Origin: an uncultured Ruminococcus sp.
Lineage (GTDB): Bacteria; Bacillota; Clostridia; Oscillospirales; Ruminococcaceae
DNA length: 64,000 bases
Assembly (NCBI GenBank): GCA_910579955.1
Contig: CAJTWE010000004.1
Coordinates: 1-64,000, forward strand
Reading direction: 5' to 3'
Position numbers and translations under genes: made by a program. Numbering within the stretch: position 1 is the stretch's first letter; each line of letters begins with the position of its first letter. Positions 1-9,221 of this stretch are shown in pieces. The notes beneath the pieces are model-generated. The model made no database searches and was not told the origin of the DNA. It saw only the letters and a program-made list of their open reading frames with translations.

Positions 1-114
1 TGCTCGTTTTTGTGTTTTTTTGTATCTTTTAGCTCGTTTCGCCTCTTGTTTTACCCTTCCGTCACAGCTTTGTCTACATATGTAGTCATACTTTTTCTTA
101 ACAAATAGTATCAT
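1..114 (-). CDS. possible N-terminal fragment of a small basic protein, cut by the window edge
   Basis: An open frame begins at an ATG (112-114, minus strand) and runs without a stop off the left edge, giving 38 residues. The visible part is rich in Lys and Arg towards its end. There is no good ribosome binding site before the ATG, and the frame lies in the promoter region of the divergent XRE gene, so it may be chance. No family is recognised. Confidence 0.15.
   Translation of the reverse strand, partial: MILFVKKKYDYICRQSCDGRVKQEAKRAKRYKKTQKRA
74..85. promoter_or_regulatory. 12-bp perfect palindrome upstream of the XRE gene
   Basis: CTACATATGTAG is a perfect 12-bp palindrome about 50 bp before the start of the XRE regulator. 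Small XRE regulators often bind such sites in their own promoters, so an autoregulatory operator is plausible. This is inferred from position and symmetry only. Confidence 0.3.
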
Positions 115-133
115 ATTATTGAGGTGATATTAA

Positions 134-373
134 ATGAACGAACCAATGTTAGACCCTATTATTGTAGGCGAAGTTATTGCACAATTTCGTAATGATAAAT
201 CTATATCGCAAGAAGTTTTAAGCGGTCTTGCCAATATTGGCAGAACTCATCTTAGTGCTATTGAACGTGGTCAAAGAAAACCTACTCTTGAAACTCTATA
301 TAGAATATCTCTTGCCCTTAACGTGCGTATGAGCGATATTATAAAAGAAATCGAAAAAAGAATACAAGTATAA
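134..373 (+). CDS. small XRE-family HTH transcriptional regulator
   Basis: A 79-residue protein that is almost entirely one Cro/C1-type helix-turn-helix domain. Residues of about 15-70 carry the family pattern: a helix with SQEVLSGLANIG, the recognition helix RTHLSAIERGQRKPT, and a closing TLYRISLALNV segment. It should be a cytoplasmic DNA-binding protein. The start is supported by GAGGTGAT eight bases upstream. It stands alone, convergent to argF and separated from it by a hairpin terminator. A 12-bp palindrome at 74-85 may be its operator. There is no paired toxin-like gene inside the window, and what lies to the left is unseen. Targets are unknown. Confidence 0.8.
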   Translation: MNEPMLDPIIVGEVIAQFRNDKSISQEVLSGLANIGRTHLSAIERGQRKPTLETLYRISLALNVRMSDIIKEIEKRIQV

Positions 374-376
374 AAC

Positions 377-415
377 AAAAAGCTGTTGCAGGACTCAAGT
401 TGCAACAGCTTTTTG
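377..415. terminator. bidirectional terminator between the XRE gene and argF
   Basis: A perfect 10-bp stem, AGCTGTTGCA (381-390) with TGCAACAGCT (401-410), is flanked by A4 on the left and T4 on the right, so it can end transcription from both convergent genes. Related stems recur at 36878 and 57771. Confidence 0.85.
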
Positions 416-434
416 TTATTTTCATTTGCAAAAA

Positions 435-1337
435 TTACTTCATAAGCTTAACCATAACGGCTTTCTGAGCATGAAGGCGGTTCTCAGCCTCTTCAAAAAT
501 CTCATTAGCATGCTCTTCAAATACCTTTGCAGTGATCTCCTCTTCACGATGTGCAGGCAGACAATGAAGAACCATTGCGTCATTCTTAGCAACAGCCATA
601 ACATCATCGTTTATCTGATAGCCATTAAACGCAATTCTGCGCTTTTCGGCTTCTTCCTCCTGACCCATAGATGCCCATACATCAGTAATAACTACATCTG
701 CATTCTTAGCAGCTTCCATTGGATCATTTACCATCTGGAAGCAATCATAATCCTTAGCAAAATCAAGAACTTCTGCGTCAGGCTGATAATCATCCGGACA
801 AGCAATACTAAACGCCATACCAACTTTCAGACAGCCTACAATAAGAGAATTTGCCATATTGTTGCCATCGCCGATATAGCATACCTTTAAGCCATCAAAA
901 GTGCTCTTGAACTCACGAATAGTCATAAGGTCTGCCAGTATCTGGCACGGATGACAAAAATCAGTAAGGCCATTAATGATCGGGATATTGCCATATTCCG
1001 CCAGATCTTCTACTTCCTTCTGAGCGAATGTTCTGATCATTATACCGTCAATGTAACGGGAGAGAACTCTTGCAGTATCCTGAACCGGCTCTCCTCTGCC
1101 AATCTGTAAATCATGAGCTGACAAAAACAATGGCTGTCCGCCAAGCTGATACATACCTGTTTCAAAAGATACTCTTGTACGGGTAGATGCCTTTTGAAAA
1201 ATCATACCCAGAGTCTTGCCCTGAAGATGCGGATGCGGTATACCGTGTTTCAGTTCATATTTAAGCTGATCTGCAAGATCAAGAATTTCTATGATTTCTT
1301 CCTTGCTCAAATCGAGCATTTTCAGTAAGTGCTTCAT
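435..1337 (-). CDS. argF: ornithine carbamoyltransferase
   Basis: Cytoplasmic enzyme that joins carbamoyl phosphate to ornithine to make citrulline, the sixth step of arginine synthesis. The 300 residues are the normal length for the family. The carbamoyl-phosphate loop STRTRVSFE is near residue 50 and the ornithine-site motif HCLPAHR near residue 260. It is the last gene of the minus-strand arginine operon, 17 bp after argD, and ends at a terminator. Which ornithine carbamoyltransferase subgroup (anabolic or catabolic) it belongs to is inferred from the biosynthetic neighbours. No catabolic arcA or arcC is present here. Confidence 0.95.
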   Translation of the reverse strand: MKHLLKMLDLSKEEIIEILDLADQLKYELKHGIPHPHLQGKTLGMIFQKASTRTRVSFETGMYQLGGQPLFLSAHDLQIGRGEPVQDTARVLSRYIDGIMIRTFAQKEVEDLAEYGNIPIINGLTDFCHPCQILADLMTIREFKSTFDGLKVCYIGDGNNMANSLIVGCLKVGMAFSIACPDDYQPDAEVLDFAKDYDCFQMVNDPMEAAKNADVVITDVWASMGQEEEAEKRRIAFNGYQINDDVMAVAKNDAMVLHCLPAHREEEITAKVFEEHANEIFEEAENRLHAQKAVMVKLMK

Positions 1338-1354
1338 TGTATATTTCCTCCTTA

Positions 1355-2518
1355 TTATTTGATTATATTTGCAAGTATAGCCAGACCCTTATCAATTTCA
1401 TCATATGTAATTGTAAGCGGCGGCAGAAGTCTAACCTTTGTTTTAGCTGTCAGGACAAGCAATCCCTTTTCAAGTGCTGCATTGGCAACATCAAGCGCAG
1501 TCATATTTTCAAGCTCAATACCTATCATGAGACCCAGACCGCTTACAGACTTAACTCCATCAATAGCAGCGAGCTTCTCACGAATATATACAGCTTTCTT
1601 GTTTACTTCATCAAGGAATCCTGCCCCTGTTACTGTATCAAGAACTGCCTGTGCAGCAGCGCAGCATACAGGGTTTCCGCCAAATGTAGAACCATGAGAG
1701 CCTTTATCCAGAACATTCTCACATTTTTCATTTGCAAGGCACGCACCCATTGGAAGTCCTCCGGCAATTCCCTTTGCAAGAGTAACAACATCCGCCTTGT
1801 GACCAAACTGTTCTCCGGCAAGAAATGTACCTGTTCTGCCGACACCTGTCTGAACTTCATCCGTTATTACAAGAATATCCTTTTCAGCGCAGATTTCATA
1901 AACAGCGTCCACGAACTCCTTATCAAGAGCATTTACGCCGCCCTCTCCCTGTACATATTCCATCATAACAGCGCAAACGGTATCATCTATCTTAGATTTC
2001 ATATCCTCTATGTCATTTGCAACAGCATAGCGGAAGCCTTCAATAAATGGGAAAAAGTAGTTATGGAAAACGTCCTGACCTGTTGCTGACAGTGTACACA
2101 TAGTTCTTCCGTGGAAAGAATTTACCAGTGTTATAATATTATGGCGGCCCTTGCCGTATTTATCAAAGCTATACTTTCTTGCAAGCTTTATCGCACATTC
2201 ATTTGATTCTGCACCACTGTTGCAGAAGAAAACCTTGCTGTACCCTGTTTTATTACAAAGAGCTTCGGCATAGTCTGCCTGAACCTTGGTATAATAAAGG
2301 TTTGAAGTATGCTGGAGCTTCTTTGCCTGTGTGCATACTGCCTCTGTCCACGCTTCATTGCAATAACCAAGAGAAGATGTTCCTATACCGCTTCCAAAAT
2401 CTATATAGCTCTTTCCGTTTTCATCAGTACAGTTCTCACCTGAACCAGAATCCAGAACCACAGGAAAACGACCGTATGTCCCCATAACAGAGCTGTTTTG
2501 TTTTTCTTGTGTTGTCAT
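1355..2518 (-). CDS. argD: acetylornithine aminotransferase
   Basis: Class III PLP-dependent aminotransferase, 387 residues. It converts N-acetylglutamate semialdehyde to N-acetylornithine using glutamate. Family marks are GRTMCTLSATG, the cofactor-contacting ITDEVQTGVGRTG, and the PLP-lysine segment TLAKGIAGGLPMGA near residue 245. It begins 5 bp after the end of an upstream membrane-protein gene (2524-3051) and is followed by argF. A second role as succinyl-diaminopimelate aminotransferase is known for some ArgD proteins and cannot be excluded. Confidence 0.95.
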   Translation of the reverse strand: MTTQEKQNSSVMGTYGRFPVVLDSGSGENCTDENGKSYIDFGSGIGTSSLGYCNEAWTEAVCTQAKKLQHTSNLYYTKVQADYAEALCNKTGYSKVFFCNSGAESNECAIKLARKYSFDKYGKGRHNIITLVNSFHGRTMCTLSATGQDVFHNYFFPFIEGFRYAVANDIEDMKSKIDDTVCAVMMEYVQGEGGVNALDKEFVDAVYEICAEKDILVITDEVQTGVGRTGTFLAGEQFGHKADVVTLAKGIAGGLPMGACLANEKCENVLDKGSHGSTFGGNPVCCAAAQAVLDTVTGAGFLDEVNKKAVYIREKLAAIDGVKSVSGLGLMIGIELENMTALDVANAALEKGLLVLTAKTKVRLLPPLTITYDEIDKGLAILANIIK

Positions 2519-2523
2519 TATAT

Positions 2524-3051
2524 TTATTCCTCCTCCTGCTGCATTTGCAGCTTGTAATAAATTTTATCCTCCGATATATACCCTGACAAACGCACATAAA
2601 CCGTATCATCAGCACTAATCATCGCATCAAGTTCACGTGCATCCTGTTCTGTTAGCCGATAATGCGCATCAACTGTTGCACCGGGAGGTATAATCTCACT
2701 GCTGCTATAATCTACAGCACATTCTGCACTAAGAGCGTCATAATATCCGTTTGGCATGAGCATTTCTCCAAACGCATTCTCATCATTGCTGTTGCTAAGC
2801 AGCAGCTTTGGAATATAGCACTTAGGTTTTACGCTGTAATTTTTTATAGATACAAGAATCTCTCCAAACTCACCGGATGCATTCTCGTTCGGCGGTATCC
2901 ATTGTACGGATTCAATTTGCAGCTTTGGTTCTACTCTTTTCAAGCTGCCTTCCCACTCAGCTACAAAAAATAATACGATAATTTCTAAAATAAACAGTAT
3001 GCTAATTACCCATATAAATATGTGCTTTGTTTTTTTGCCTCTCTGCTTCAT
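2524..3051 (-). CDS. single-pass membrane protein of unknown function in the arg operon
   Basis: A 175-residue protein with a basic N terminus, one transmembrane helix at about residues 10-30, and an extracytoplasmic domain of about 140 residues rich in beta-type sequence. That domain resembles DUF4352-like or other Ig-like accessory domains only in general character, and no family is recognised. Its start overlaps the end of the upstream zinc-ribbon gene by 4 bp (ATGA), so the two are translationally coupled and probably work together. They separate argB from argD, yet share their operon. The C terminus ends in a glutamine/glutamate-rich tail. Confidence 0.65.
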   Translation of the reverse strand: MKQRGKKTKHIFIWVISILFILEIIVLFFVAEWEGSLKRVEPKLQIESVQWIPPNENASGEFGEILVSIKNYSVKPKCYIPKLLLSNSNDENAFGEMLMPNGYYDALSAECAVDYSSSEIIPPGATVDAHYRLTEQDARELDAMISADDTVYVRLSGYISEDKIYYKLQMQQEEE

Positions 3052-3842
3052 GAACCGTTCACCGTCCCCTGCTCTGTAATCTTAAGCGGAATAGTGTATT
3101 GCTCATTGACCGAGATATCATATCTTCCATAGCCATCAGCTTCACTGCCGGCAAACACACACAGCTCATATTCTCTGCCCAGCGACTGCACCATATAAAT
3201 AAGCGTACCTTCTTTTTTATCAAGCTCACCAGTAACATTCATTTGACGCAGTGCTGTTTGATTTACCTCACTACCCGTGAGCTGATACGCACTTTGCGGT
3301 GCGAGATACGAATCCGCCTCTATATCATGAAGACAAACCCATGCTGCATCGCTTAAATTATTAAGAACGCTTTCCTGATCTTTTCCGGCAGCGACATAAT
3401 CGACCGCAAGATAATATACACTATCAAGCCTTGGAAGTATATCCCAATCGGGCGCAAACGCCCGTGTAAACTCAAGCGTATATGGAGCAATAGAAATAAG
3501 CTCTCCCATTTCTGCTGATGTAGATTTAATTACAGCATCTTTTTCAATATCTTTCTGCTTGCGCACAAGATCAGGAATTTTCACAGAAAGGCCTATCCCA
3601 AATGTTATAACAAAAATCAACAATACGCTGACAAGCATTGTAAAGAACCTTTTCTTTAAATAATACTTAAAGCCATACTTATTGTTTCTTTTATTGATTT
3701 CAGCCTTCTTGCGAAGTTCTTCTTGTTGAAATACCTTTTCTTCTGTGCTTCCAAGAATGACAAGTCCACACTCAGGACAAATCCAGCCGCTAAGTTCAAA
3801 GTCAAACTTCTTCCCGCACTGCGGGCAGCGTTTTTTTCCCAT
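3048..3842 (-). CDS. zinc-ribbon membrane protein of unknown function
   Basis: A 264-residue protein. Residues 1-30 hold a zinc ribbon (CPQCGKKF followed by CPECGLV), then a charged coil, a transmembrane helix at about residues 69-92, and an extracytoplasmic domain of about 170 residues. Firmicutes encode many zinc-ribbon plus single-helix proteins of unknown role. It lies in the arg operon 34 bp after argB and overlaps the next membrane-protein gene by 4 bp. A membrane accessory unit made with its partner is an inference. Nothing ties it to arginine chemistry. Confidence 0.65.
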   Translation of the reverse strand: MGKKRCPQCGKKFDFELSGWICPECGLVILGSTEEKVFQQEELRKKAEINKRNNKYGFKYYLKKRFFTMLVSVLLIFVITFGIGLSVKIPDLVRKQKDIEKDAVIKSTSAEMGELISIAPYTLEFTRAFAPDWDILPRLDSVYYLAVDYVAAGKDQESVLNNLSDAAWVCLHDIEADSYLAPQSAYQLTGSEVNQTALRQMNVTGELDKKEGTLIYMVQSLGREYELCVFAGSEADGYGRYDISVNEQYTIPLKITEQGTVNGS

Positions 3843-3876
3843 AATCTATTCTATCTATCTTATATATCCGAAGTGA

Positions 3877-4743
3877 TTAACGAAACTGTGTGCCAATGCC
3901 ATCATTTGTCATTGTTTCAATGAGAATTGAATGCGGCACTCTTCCATCAATAATAGCAGTTTTCTTAACACCTCTGCGGACAGCTTCAACGCAGCAGTCG
4001 ATCTTAGGAATCATACCGCCTGAAATAACGCCCTTCCTCTTAAAGAACGGAACTTCGCTTACATTGACAAACGGAATAAGCGTAGACGGATCGTCCTTAT
4101 CACGAAGAAGTCCGGCTATATCTGTCATAAGAATAAGATTTTCTGCACCAAGCTGAGCTGCGATTCTTGCAGCTGCTGTGTCTGCATTGATATTATAAGT
4201 CTGACCGAACTCATCTGTTGCAACTGTTGCAATAACAGGAATATATCCACAGTTCAGCGCATCAAGAATAGGTGTTTCATTTACCTTTACAATATCGCCT
4301 ACAAATCCGAGATCTTCGCCATTTGCACCAGATTTACGCTGTGCAAGGATCATTCCGCCATCTGTACCGCAAAGTCCAAGGGCTCTGCCACGACTTCTGC
4401 TAAGCAAGCTTACAAGCTCCTTGTTGACCTTGCCTGCAAGAACCATCTTTACAACCTCGACAGTTTGAGCATCAGTATATCTGAGTCCTCCAATAAACTT
4501 GCTTTCAATATTAAGTCTTTTGAGCATGTCGTTTATCTCAGGGCCACCGCCGTGTACAAGAACAACCTTTATTCCGACAAGAGACATAAGCACAATATCA
4601 TTCATAACAGCCTGCTTTAATGTCTCATTTGTCATAGCATTGCCGCCATACTTTACGACAACTATCTTGTTATTATATCTTTGAATATGCGGAAGTGCGT
4701 CAACAAGCACCTGAGCACGAATGTTATTATTAACTTCTCCCAT
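3877..4743 (-). CDS. argB: N-acetylglutamate kinase
   Basis: Amino-acid kinase family enzyme, 288 residues, which phosphorylates N-acetylglutamate with ATP. The nucleotide-binding start VVVKYGGNAM is near residue 28, the substrate loop LVHGGGPEI near residue 63, and the lysine-containing GVISGGMIPKI near residue 235. An N-terminal helix of about 25 residues precedes the kinase core. That extension is typical of arginine-inhibited, ring-forming forms of the enzyme, so feedback control by arginine is likely. It sits 16 bp after argJ. Confidence 0.95.
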   Translation of the reverse strand: MGEVNNNIRAQVLVDALPHIQRYNNKIVVVKYGGNAMTNETLKQAVMNDIVLMSLVGIKVVLVHGGGPEINDMLKRLNIESKFIGGLRYTDAQTVEVVKMVLAGKVNKELVSLLSRSRGRALGLCGTDGGMILAQRKSGANGEDLGFVGDIVKVNETPILDALNCGYIPVIATVATDEFGQTYNINADTAAARIAAQLGAENLILMTDIAGLLRDKDDPSTLIPFVNVSEVPFFKRKGVISGGMIPKIDCCVEAVRRGVKKTAIIDGRVPHSILIETMTNDGIGTQFR

Positions 4744-4759
4744 TTTCTATATCCTCTTT

Positions 4760-6016
4760 TCAGGTACGGTAATCCCCGTTTATTTTTACATACTCATATG
4801 TAAGATCGCAGCCCCATGCAGTTGCCTTTGAGTTACCGTCTGCAAGAGCAACGTTTATATTTATTTCATCATCACTGAGCATAACAGCAGCTTCTTCTTC
4901 GGAAAACGGCAATATTGCACCATTTTCAAAGAACTTAACACAGCCCTTGCCGGATTCAAGCTCAACAGAAAATTTTGTAATATCAAAGTCGGCATCTGCA
5001 TAGCCAATAGCACATGCAATACGTCCAACATTTGCGTCCTCCCCAAACATTGCACACTTTAGCAAGTCTGACGCAATTACGCTTTTTGCTATAGCAAGAG
5101 CATCTTTTTCTGTTTTAGCGCCTGTTACATTACATTCCAGAAGCTTAGTTGCACCTTCACCGTCTTTGGCAAGCATCTTTGTTATATTTGACATTACTAT
5201 ATAGAGTGCCTGCTTAAATGCTGCAAAGTCCTCATTTTCAGTAGCAATAACATCATTTTCGCAAAGACCGTTTGCCATAACAGCGCAAGTATCGTTGGTA
5301 GACTGGTCGCCGTCAATATACAGGCAATTATAAGTTACTTTTACTACATCACTAAGTGCCTTCTGAAGCATTTCAGATGTAATATTGCAGTCTGTTGTGA
5401 TAACGTTGAGAGTAGTTGCCATATTAGGACAAATCATGCCGCTGCCTTTGCCCATGCCGCCTACATGACACGTCTTTCCTCCAACAGTAAATTCTACTGC
5501 CACTTCCTTTTTAACGGTATCAGTAGTCATAATAGCAACCGCTGCTTTTTCATTACCGTCATAAGAGAGACCGCTTACGAGAGAATCAATATTGTTTTCA
5601 ATAGGTTCTATTGGCATTGTCTGACCAATAACACCTGTCTGAGCAATAAGAACCTGCTCTGCGGAAACGCCGAGCTTTTCAGCTGCTAAGCTGCACATTT
5701 TCTCAGACTTTTCTATACCGTCCGGATTGCAGGCATTGGCATTCTTTGAGTTGAGAATAAAAGCCTTAGCCTTGCCGCCTGTAGCTTTAAGATGGCTTTT
5801 TGAAACAGTTACAGGAGCAGCCTGCACCTTATTTTGAGTAAATACACCGGCAGCATTGCAAAGTACATCTGATACTACGAGACATAGATCAAACTTTTTA
5901 GAAGCATTTTCTTTTATACCACTGTAAAGTCCGTTGGCACGAAATCCCTTAGCAGCACATACGCCGCCGTCAATATATTTATAGCCATCGTAAGCTATTT
6001 TCTTTATATCTTTCAT
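4760..6016 (-). CDS. argJ: bifunctional glutamate N-acetyltransferase / amino-acid acetyltransferase
   Basis: Ornithine acetyltransferase, 418 residues. It recycles the acetyl group from acetylornithine to glutamate, which explains why no argE is seen in the operon. The precursor cuts itself before the threonine of the motif NMATTLNV (near residue 197), and that threonine becomes the nucleophile. The motif is usually ATML, so ATTL is a small variation. KGSGMICPNM precedes it. It lies 21 bp after argC and 16 bp before argB. Whether it is mono- or bifunctional cannot be told from sequence. Confidence 0.95.
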   Translation of the reverse strand: MKDIKKIAYDGYKYIDGGVCAAKGFRANGLYSGIKENASKKFDLCLVVSDVLCNAAGVFTQNKVQAAPVTVSKSHLKATGGKAKAFILNSKNANACNPDGIEKSEKMCSLAAEKLGVSAEQVLIAQTGVIGQTMPIEPIENNIDSLVSGLSYDGNEKAAVAIMTTDTVKKEVAVEFTVGGKTCHVGGMGKGSGMICPNMATTLNVITTDCNITSEMLQKALSDVVKVTYNCLYIDGDQSTNDTCAVMANGLCENDVIATENEDFAAFKQALYIVMSNITKMLAKDGEGATKLLECNVTGAKTEKDALAIAKSVIASDLLKCAMFGEDANVGRIACAIGYADADFDITKFSVELESGKGCVKFFENGAILPFSEEEAAVMLSDDEININVALADGNSKATAWGCDLTYEYVKINGDYRT

Positions 6017-6037
6017 AACGATTGTCCTTTCCGATGT

Positions 6038-6985
6038 TTACAAAAGACCTTTCGACTCACATGCGCCCATCATAATATTAAGGCACTGAACAGCAGCGCC
6101 GGAAGCACCCTTGCCAAGGTTATCAAGTCTTGCGCAAAGAAGAACCTGATCGTCGCTTCCGCAAACAAAAATTTCCATCATATTTGTATCACGAAGGTCA
6201 TTTGAACTGATTTTAAGAGCTGTAAGGTCTGAAGCCTCAAGAAGCGGCATAACCTTTACAAATGTGCAGCCCTTATAATGGTGGCTGAACATTGCATGAA
6301 TTTCTTTAATAGATACTCTCTTTCTTGCAACGGCTGACTGAATCGGAATACAAACGACCATGCCATTATAATAATCATCGACTATTGGTGTGAACATAGG
6401 CTTTGATGTAAGGCCGGATATAGCTTGCATCTCAGGAAGATGCTTATGATTATTTGCAAGGCCATAAAATCTCGGACTGTGAACTTCTGGGGCACTATCC
6501 TCCGATTCCACCTCTGCGATCATTTTTTTGCCGCCGCCGCTGTAGCCTGATACAGCAAAGCACTGAACAGGATAATCAGCAGTAATTATACCGCTTTTCA
6601 CCATAGGATATGCCAGCGCATTGAAACCGCTTGCGTAGCATCCGGGAACAGCAACTCTTGAAGATTTTTTGATTTTATCACGGTGTGCAGAAGATAATTC
6701 CGGGAAACCGTAAGCCCATGCCGGATTTGTTCTATGGGCAGTTGAAGCATCAATTATACGTACAGGTGCATCGCCGGCAAGCGCTACGGCTTCTCTTGCG
6801 GCTGCATCTGGCAGACAAAGAATTGTAAAGTCGCTTGACTGAATGAGTTTCTGTCGTTCATTTGCATCTTTTCTAAGCTCAGGGTCTATTTTCAGGATAT
6901 TTATATCATCTCTGCCTGAAAAACGCTCAAGTATACGCAGACCTGTAGTTCCTTCCTGTCCGTCGATAAAAACATTTACTGACAT
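6038..6985 (-). CDS. argC: N-acetyl-gamma-glutamyl-phosphate reductase, short (type 2) form
   Basis: NADPH-dependent reductase making N-acetylglutamate semialdehyde. The 315 residues and the N-terminal DGQEGTTGLRI mark it as the shorter type 2 AGPR rather than the roughly 345-residue type 1 enzyme common in Bacilli. The catalytic cysteine lies in VPGCYASGF near residue 117. SGYSGGGKKM and the histidine-rich NNHKHLPEM follow. It is 15 bp after the small membrane-protein gene and 21 bp before argJ. Confidence 0.93.
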   Translation of the reverse strand: MSVNVFIDGQEGTTGLRILERFSGRDDINILKIDPELRKDANERQKLIQSSDFTILCLPDAAAREAVALAGDAPVRIIDASTAHRTNPAWAYGFPELSSAHRDKIKKSSRVAVPGCYASGFNALAYPMVKSGIITADYPVQCFAVSGYSGGGKKMIAEVESEDSAPEVHSPRFYGLANNHKHLPEMQAISGLTSKPMFTPIVDDYYNGMVVCIPIQSAVARKRVSIKEIHAMFSHHYKGCTFVKVMPLLEASDLTALKISSNDLRDTNMMEIFVCGSDDQVLLCARLDNLGKGASGAAVQCLNIMMGACESKGLL

Positions 6986-7000
6986 TTTATAAACTCCTCC

Positions 7001-7183
7001 CTATTCTCTGGGGCACTTCCATATGCTAAACGCACAAGTACCTATCAGCATAAGCGCCGCCCAGATCCATGATAACACTGGGCTTAAATCAAGCACCAGT
7101 GCAATAAGCACCTCGCCCAGCATCCAAACTAATACAGCAATAAGGCAAAGGCACATTATAAATTTAAATTGTCTTTTAAGCAT
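7001..7183 (-). CDS. small two-helix membrane protein
   Basis: A 60-residue hydrophobic protein with two predicted transmembrane helices (about residues 7-27 and 31-50) joined by a short turn. The chosen start (ATG 7181-7183) follows argH by 4 bp, with GGAAG in the last argH codons as a possible ribosome binding site. An upstream ATG at 7213 would overlap argH by 26 bp. No family is recognised. It is sandwiched between argH and argC in the same operon. Confidence 0.5.
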   Translation of the reverse strand: MLKRQFKFIMCLCLIAVLVWMLGEVLIALVLDLSPVLSWIWAALMLIGTCAFSIWKCPRE

Positions 7184-7187
7184 TAGC

Positions 7188-8561
7188 TCACACTTCCAAC
7201 TGCATCTTAGCAAGCTCTATCTGTGCAGCTACTGCCTTTGGTGAAGGGCCGCCCTGTGAAAGTCTGCCCTTTACACAAGTTTCAAGGCTGATTGCCTCGT
7301 ATACATCCTCATCAAAAAGATCTGTCATTTTCTTGTATTCATCAAGAGGCAGTGTTTCAAGTGTAAGCCCCTTTGAAATACACTCTGCAACAAGTGTACC
7401 GGAAATCTTATATGCATCACGGAAAGGCATTCCCTTTTTAACAAGATAATCAGCGCAGTCTGTAGCATTGATAAATCCCTTTGCAGCAGCAGCTCTCATA
7501 TTATCTGCATTTACAGTCAAGGTCTGCATCATAGGAATAAATGTCTTAACGCAAAGCTTTACTGTATCGACTGCGTCGAAAATAGCCTCTTTATCCTCCT
7601 GCATATCCTTATTGTATGCAAGCGGCAGTCCTTTCATCATAGTAAGCAGAGTGTTGAGATCGCCATAAACTCTTGCTGTCTTGCCACGAATAAGCTCGGT
7701 AATATCCGGGTTTTTCTTCTGCGGCATGATAGAAGAACCTGTAGCATAAGCATCATCAAGCTCAATGAATTTAAATTCCCATGAGCACCAGAGAATAACT
7801 TCCTCTGAAAATCTTGAAAGGTGCATCATTATAATAGAAAGAGTATTAGCAAGCTCTATACAGTAATCTCTGTCAGAAACGCCGTCAAGACTGTTTGCCA
7901 TAGGAGCATCAAAGAAGAGCAGCTCTGCGGTCATTTCACGGTCAATATTATATGTAGTTCCTGCCAGCGCACCGCTTCCCAGAGGGCACACATTCATACG
8001 CTTTGCCGTGTCGTCCAGTCTGCCAAGATCTCGAATGAACATCTGAACATATGCCATAAGATGATGTGCAAATGTTATAGGCTGTGCTCTTTGAAGATGT
8101 GTATAGCCGGGCATTACTGTTTCGGTATTCTTTTCAGCAAGAGAAATAAGTGTTTCACAAAGCTCATGCACCATAGATCTTATTTCTACTATTTCGTCAC
8201 GCAGATAAAGTCTAAGATCAAGTGCGACCTGATCGTTTCTTGAACGTGAAGTGTGAAGTCTCTTTCCAACGTCACCATAACGTTTTGTAAGCTCAGCTTC
8301 TATAAACATATGTATATCTTCTGCATTAGGATCGAATTCAAGCTTGCCGGATTCGATATCTGCTAAAATTTCATTAAGACCTTTAATAATAGTTCTGCTG
8401 TCCTCTTCGGTAATAATATCACACTTACCAAGCATAGTAGCATGTGCAATACTGCCCAGCACATCATGCCTGTACATTCTCGCATCAAATGCTATTGATG
8501 AATTGAATGCATTTACAGTTTCATCTATTTCCTTGGAAAATCTTCCTGCCCAAAGTGCCAT
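7188..8561 (-). CDS. argH: argininosuccinate lyase
   Basis: Fumarase/aspartase superfamily enzyme, 457 residues, which splits argininosuccinate into arginine and fumarate, the last step of the pathway. The superfamily signature GSSIMPQKKNPD (near residue 275) carries the catalytic serine. The loop HTSRSRNDQ and the segment PGYTHLQRAQP (near residue 150) are intact. Its ATG overlaps the stop of the upstream membrane-protein gene (TAATG), so translation is coupled. Confidence 0.96.
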   Translation of the reverse strand: MALWAGRFSKEIDETVNAFNSSIAFDARMYRHDVLGSIAHATMLGKCDIITEEDSRTIIKGLNEILADIESGKLEFDPNAEDIHMFIEAELTKRYGDVGKRLHTSRSRNDQVALDLRLYLRDEIVEIRSMVHELCETLISLAEKNTETVMPGYTHLQRAQPITFAHHLMAYVQMFIRDLGRLDDTAKRMNVCPLGSGALAGTTYNIDREMTAELLFFDAPMANSLDGVSDRDYCIELANTLSIIMMHLSRFSEEVILWCSWEFKFIELDDAYATGSSIMPQKKNPDITELIRGKTARVYGDLNTLLTMMKGLPLAYNKDMQEDKEAIFDAVDTVKLCVKTFIPMMQTLTVNADNMRAAAAKGFINATDCADYLVKKGMPFRDAYKISGTLVAECISKGLTLETLPLDEYKKMTDLFDEDVYEAISLETCVKGRLSQGGPSPKAVAAQIELAKMQLEV

Positions 8562-9193
8562 TATTGATTCAACCTGCCTTTCATTACATTTCGTAATTTC
8601 TTATCTATATAAAGCTCTCTGTGTTCAGACTCACTATCACTAAGCGCCTTTGCAAGCACTTCGTCCAATTCCTGTGAAAAGGATGGCAGCGACTTCACAG
8701 ACAGAGCAGCTGTTAATTTTTCCATTTTTCGTGTATGGCATATTCTGTAAGTAATATACGTCAATAACAAAGCAGCCATAATTCCAATTGCAGTCCACGT
8801 TGCCGCATAATTATTAACTGCAAAACAATATATAGCAGCAATAATGCCTATAAGAATAACCAGAGCTGTTATACTAGAAAATCCATCAAAACATAATCTT
8901 GCCCATGGTTCTCTGTTGCCACATTTAACGCATTTACATTTGAATTTAGCTGTGCGATACTGCCCATCTTTACGTTCTTCAAGTATATCCAGAAGCTTAC
9001 CTGTCATTCTGCCCGCAGCATCATGATAAGCCTTTTCTCTTATATCATCAAGGTTCCACGCTGCACCGGAAGAGTATCCGGTTTCATTTATAACATGCTC
9101 AGTAACGACCTGACTGCCGCATTTTGAACAAACATAAGTAACATAAAGCGGCACTTTACAAACCGTCAAATTTCTTCTTCCCAATAATGCCAT
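8561..9193 (-). CDS. zinc-ribbon membrane protein upstream of argH
   Basis: A 210-residue protein. Two separated CxxC pairs (CSKCGSQV near residue 22 and CVKCGNREPW near residue 85) could form one zinc site. Two hydrophobic helices follow at about residues 105-150, then a C-terminal charged tail with EREL-like helix. It overlaps argH by one base (TAATG). It is the second zinc-ribbon membrane protein in this operon and shares no obvious sequence with the one at 3048. Function is unknown. Confidence 0.6.
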   Translation of the reverse strand: MALLGRRNLTVCKVPLYVTYVCSKCGSQVVTEHVINETGYSSGAAWNLDDIREKAYHDAAGRMTGKLLDILEERKDGQYRTAKFKCKCVKCGNREPWARLCFDGFSSITALVILIGIIAAIYCFAVNNYAATWTAIGIMAALLLTYITYRICHTRKMEKLTAALSVKSLPSFSQELDEVLAKALSDSESEHRELYIDKKLRNVMKGRLNQ

Positions 9194-9221
9194 GCTATTT
9201 ACCTTTCAAGCAAATCAAGCG

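Noticed and set aside
1337..2089. Long plus-strand frames opposite argD, argF, argJ and other real genes
   Set aside because: They lack ribosome binding sites, have unlikely composition (Cys/Ile/Tyr-rich) and lie fully inside well-identified genes on the other strand.
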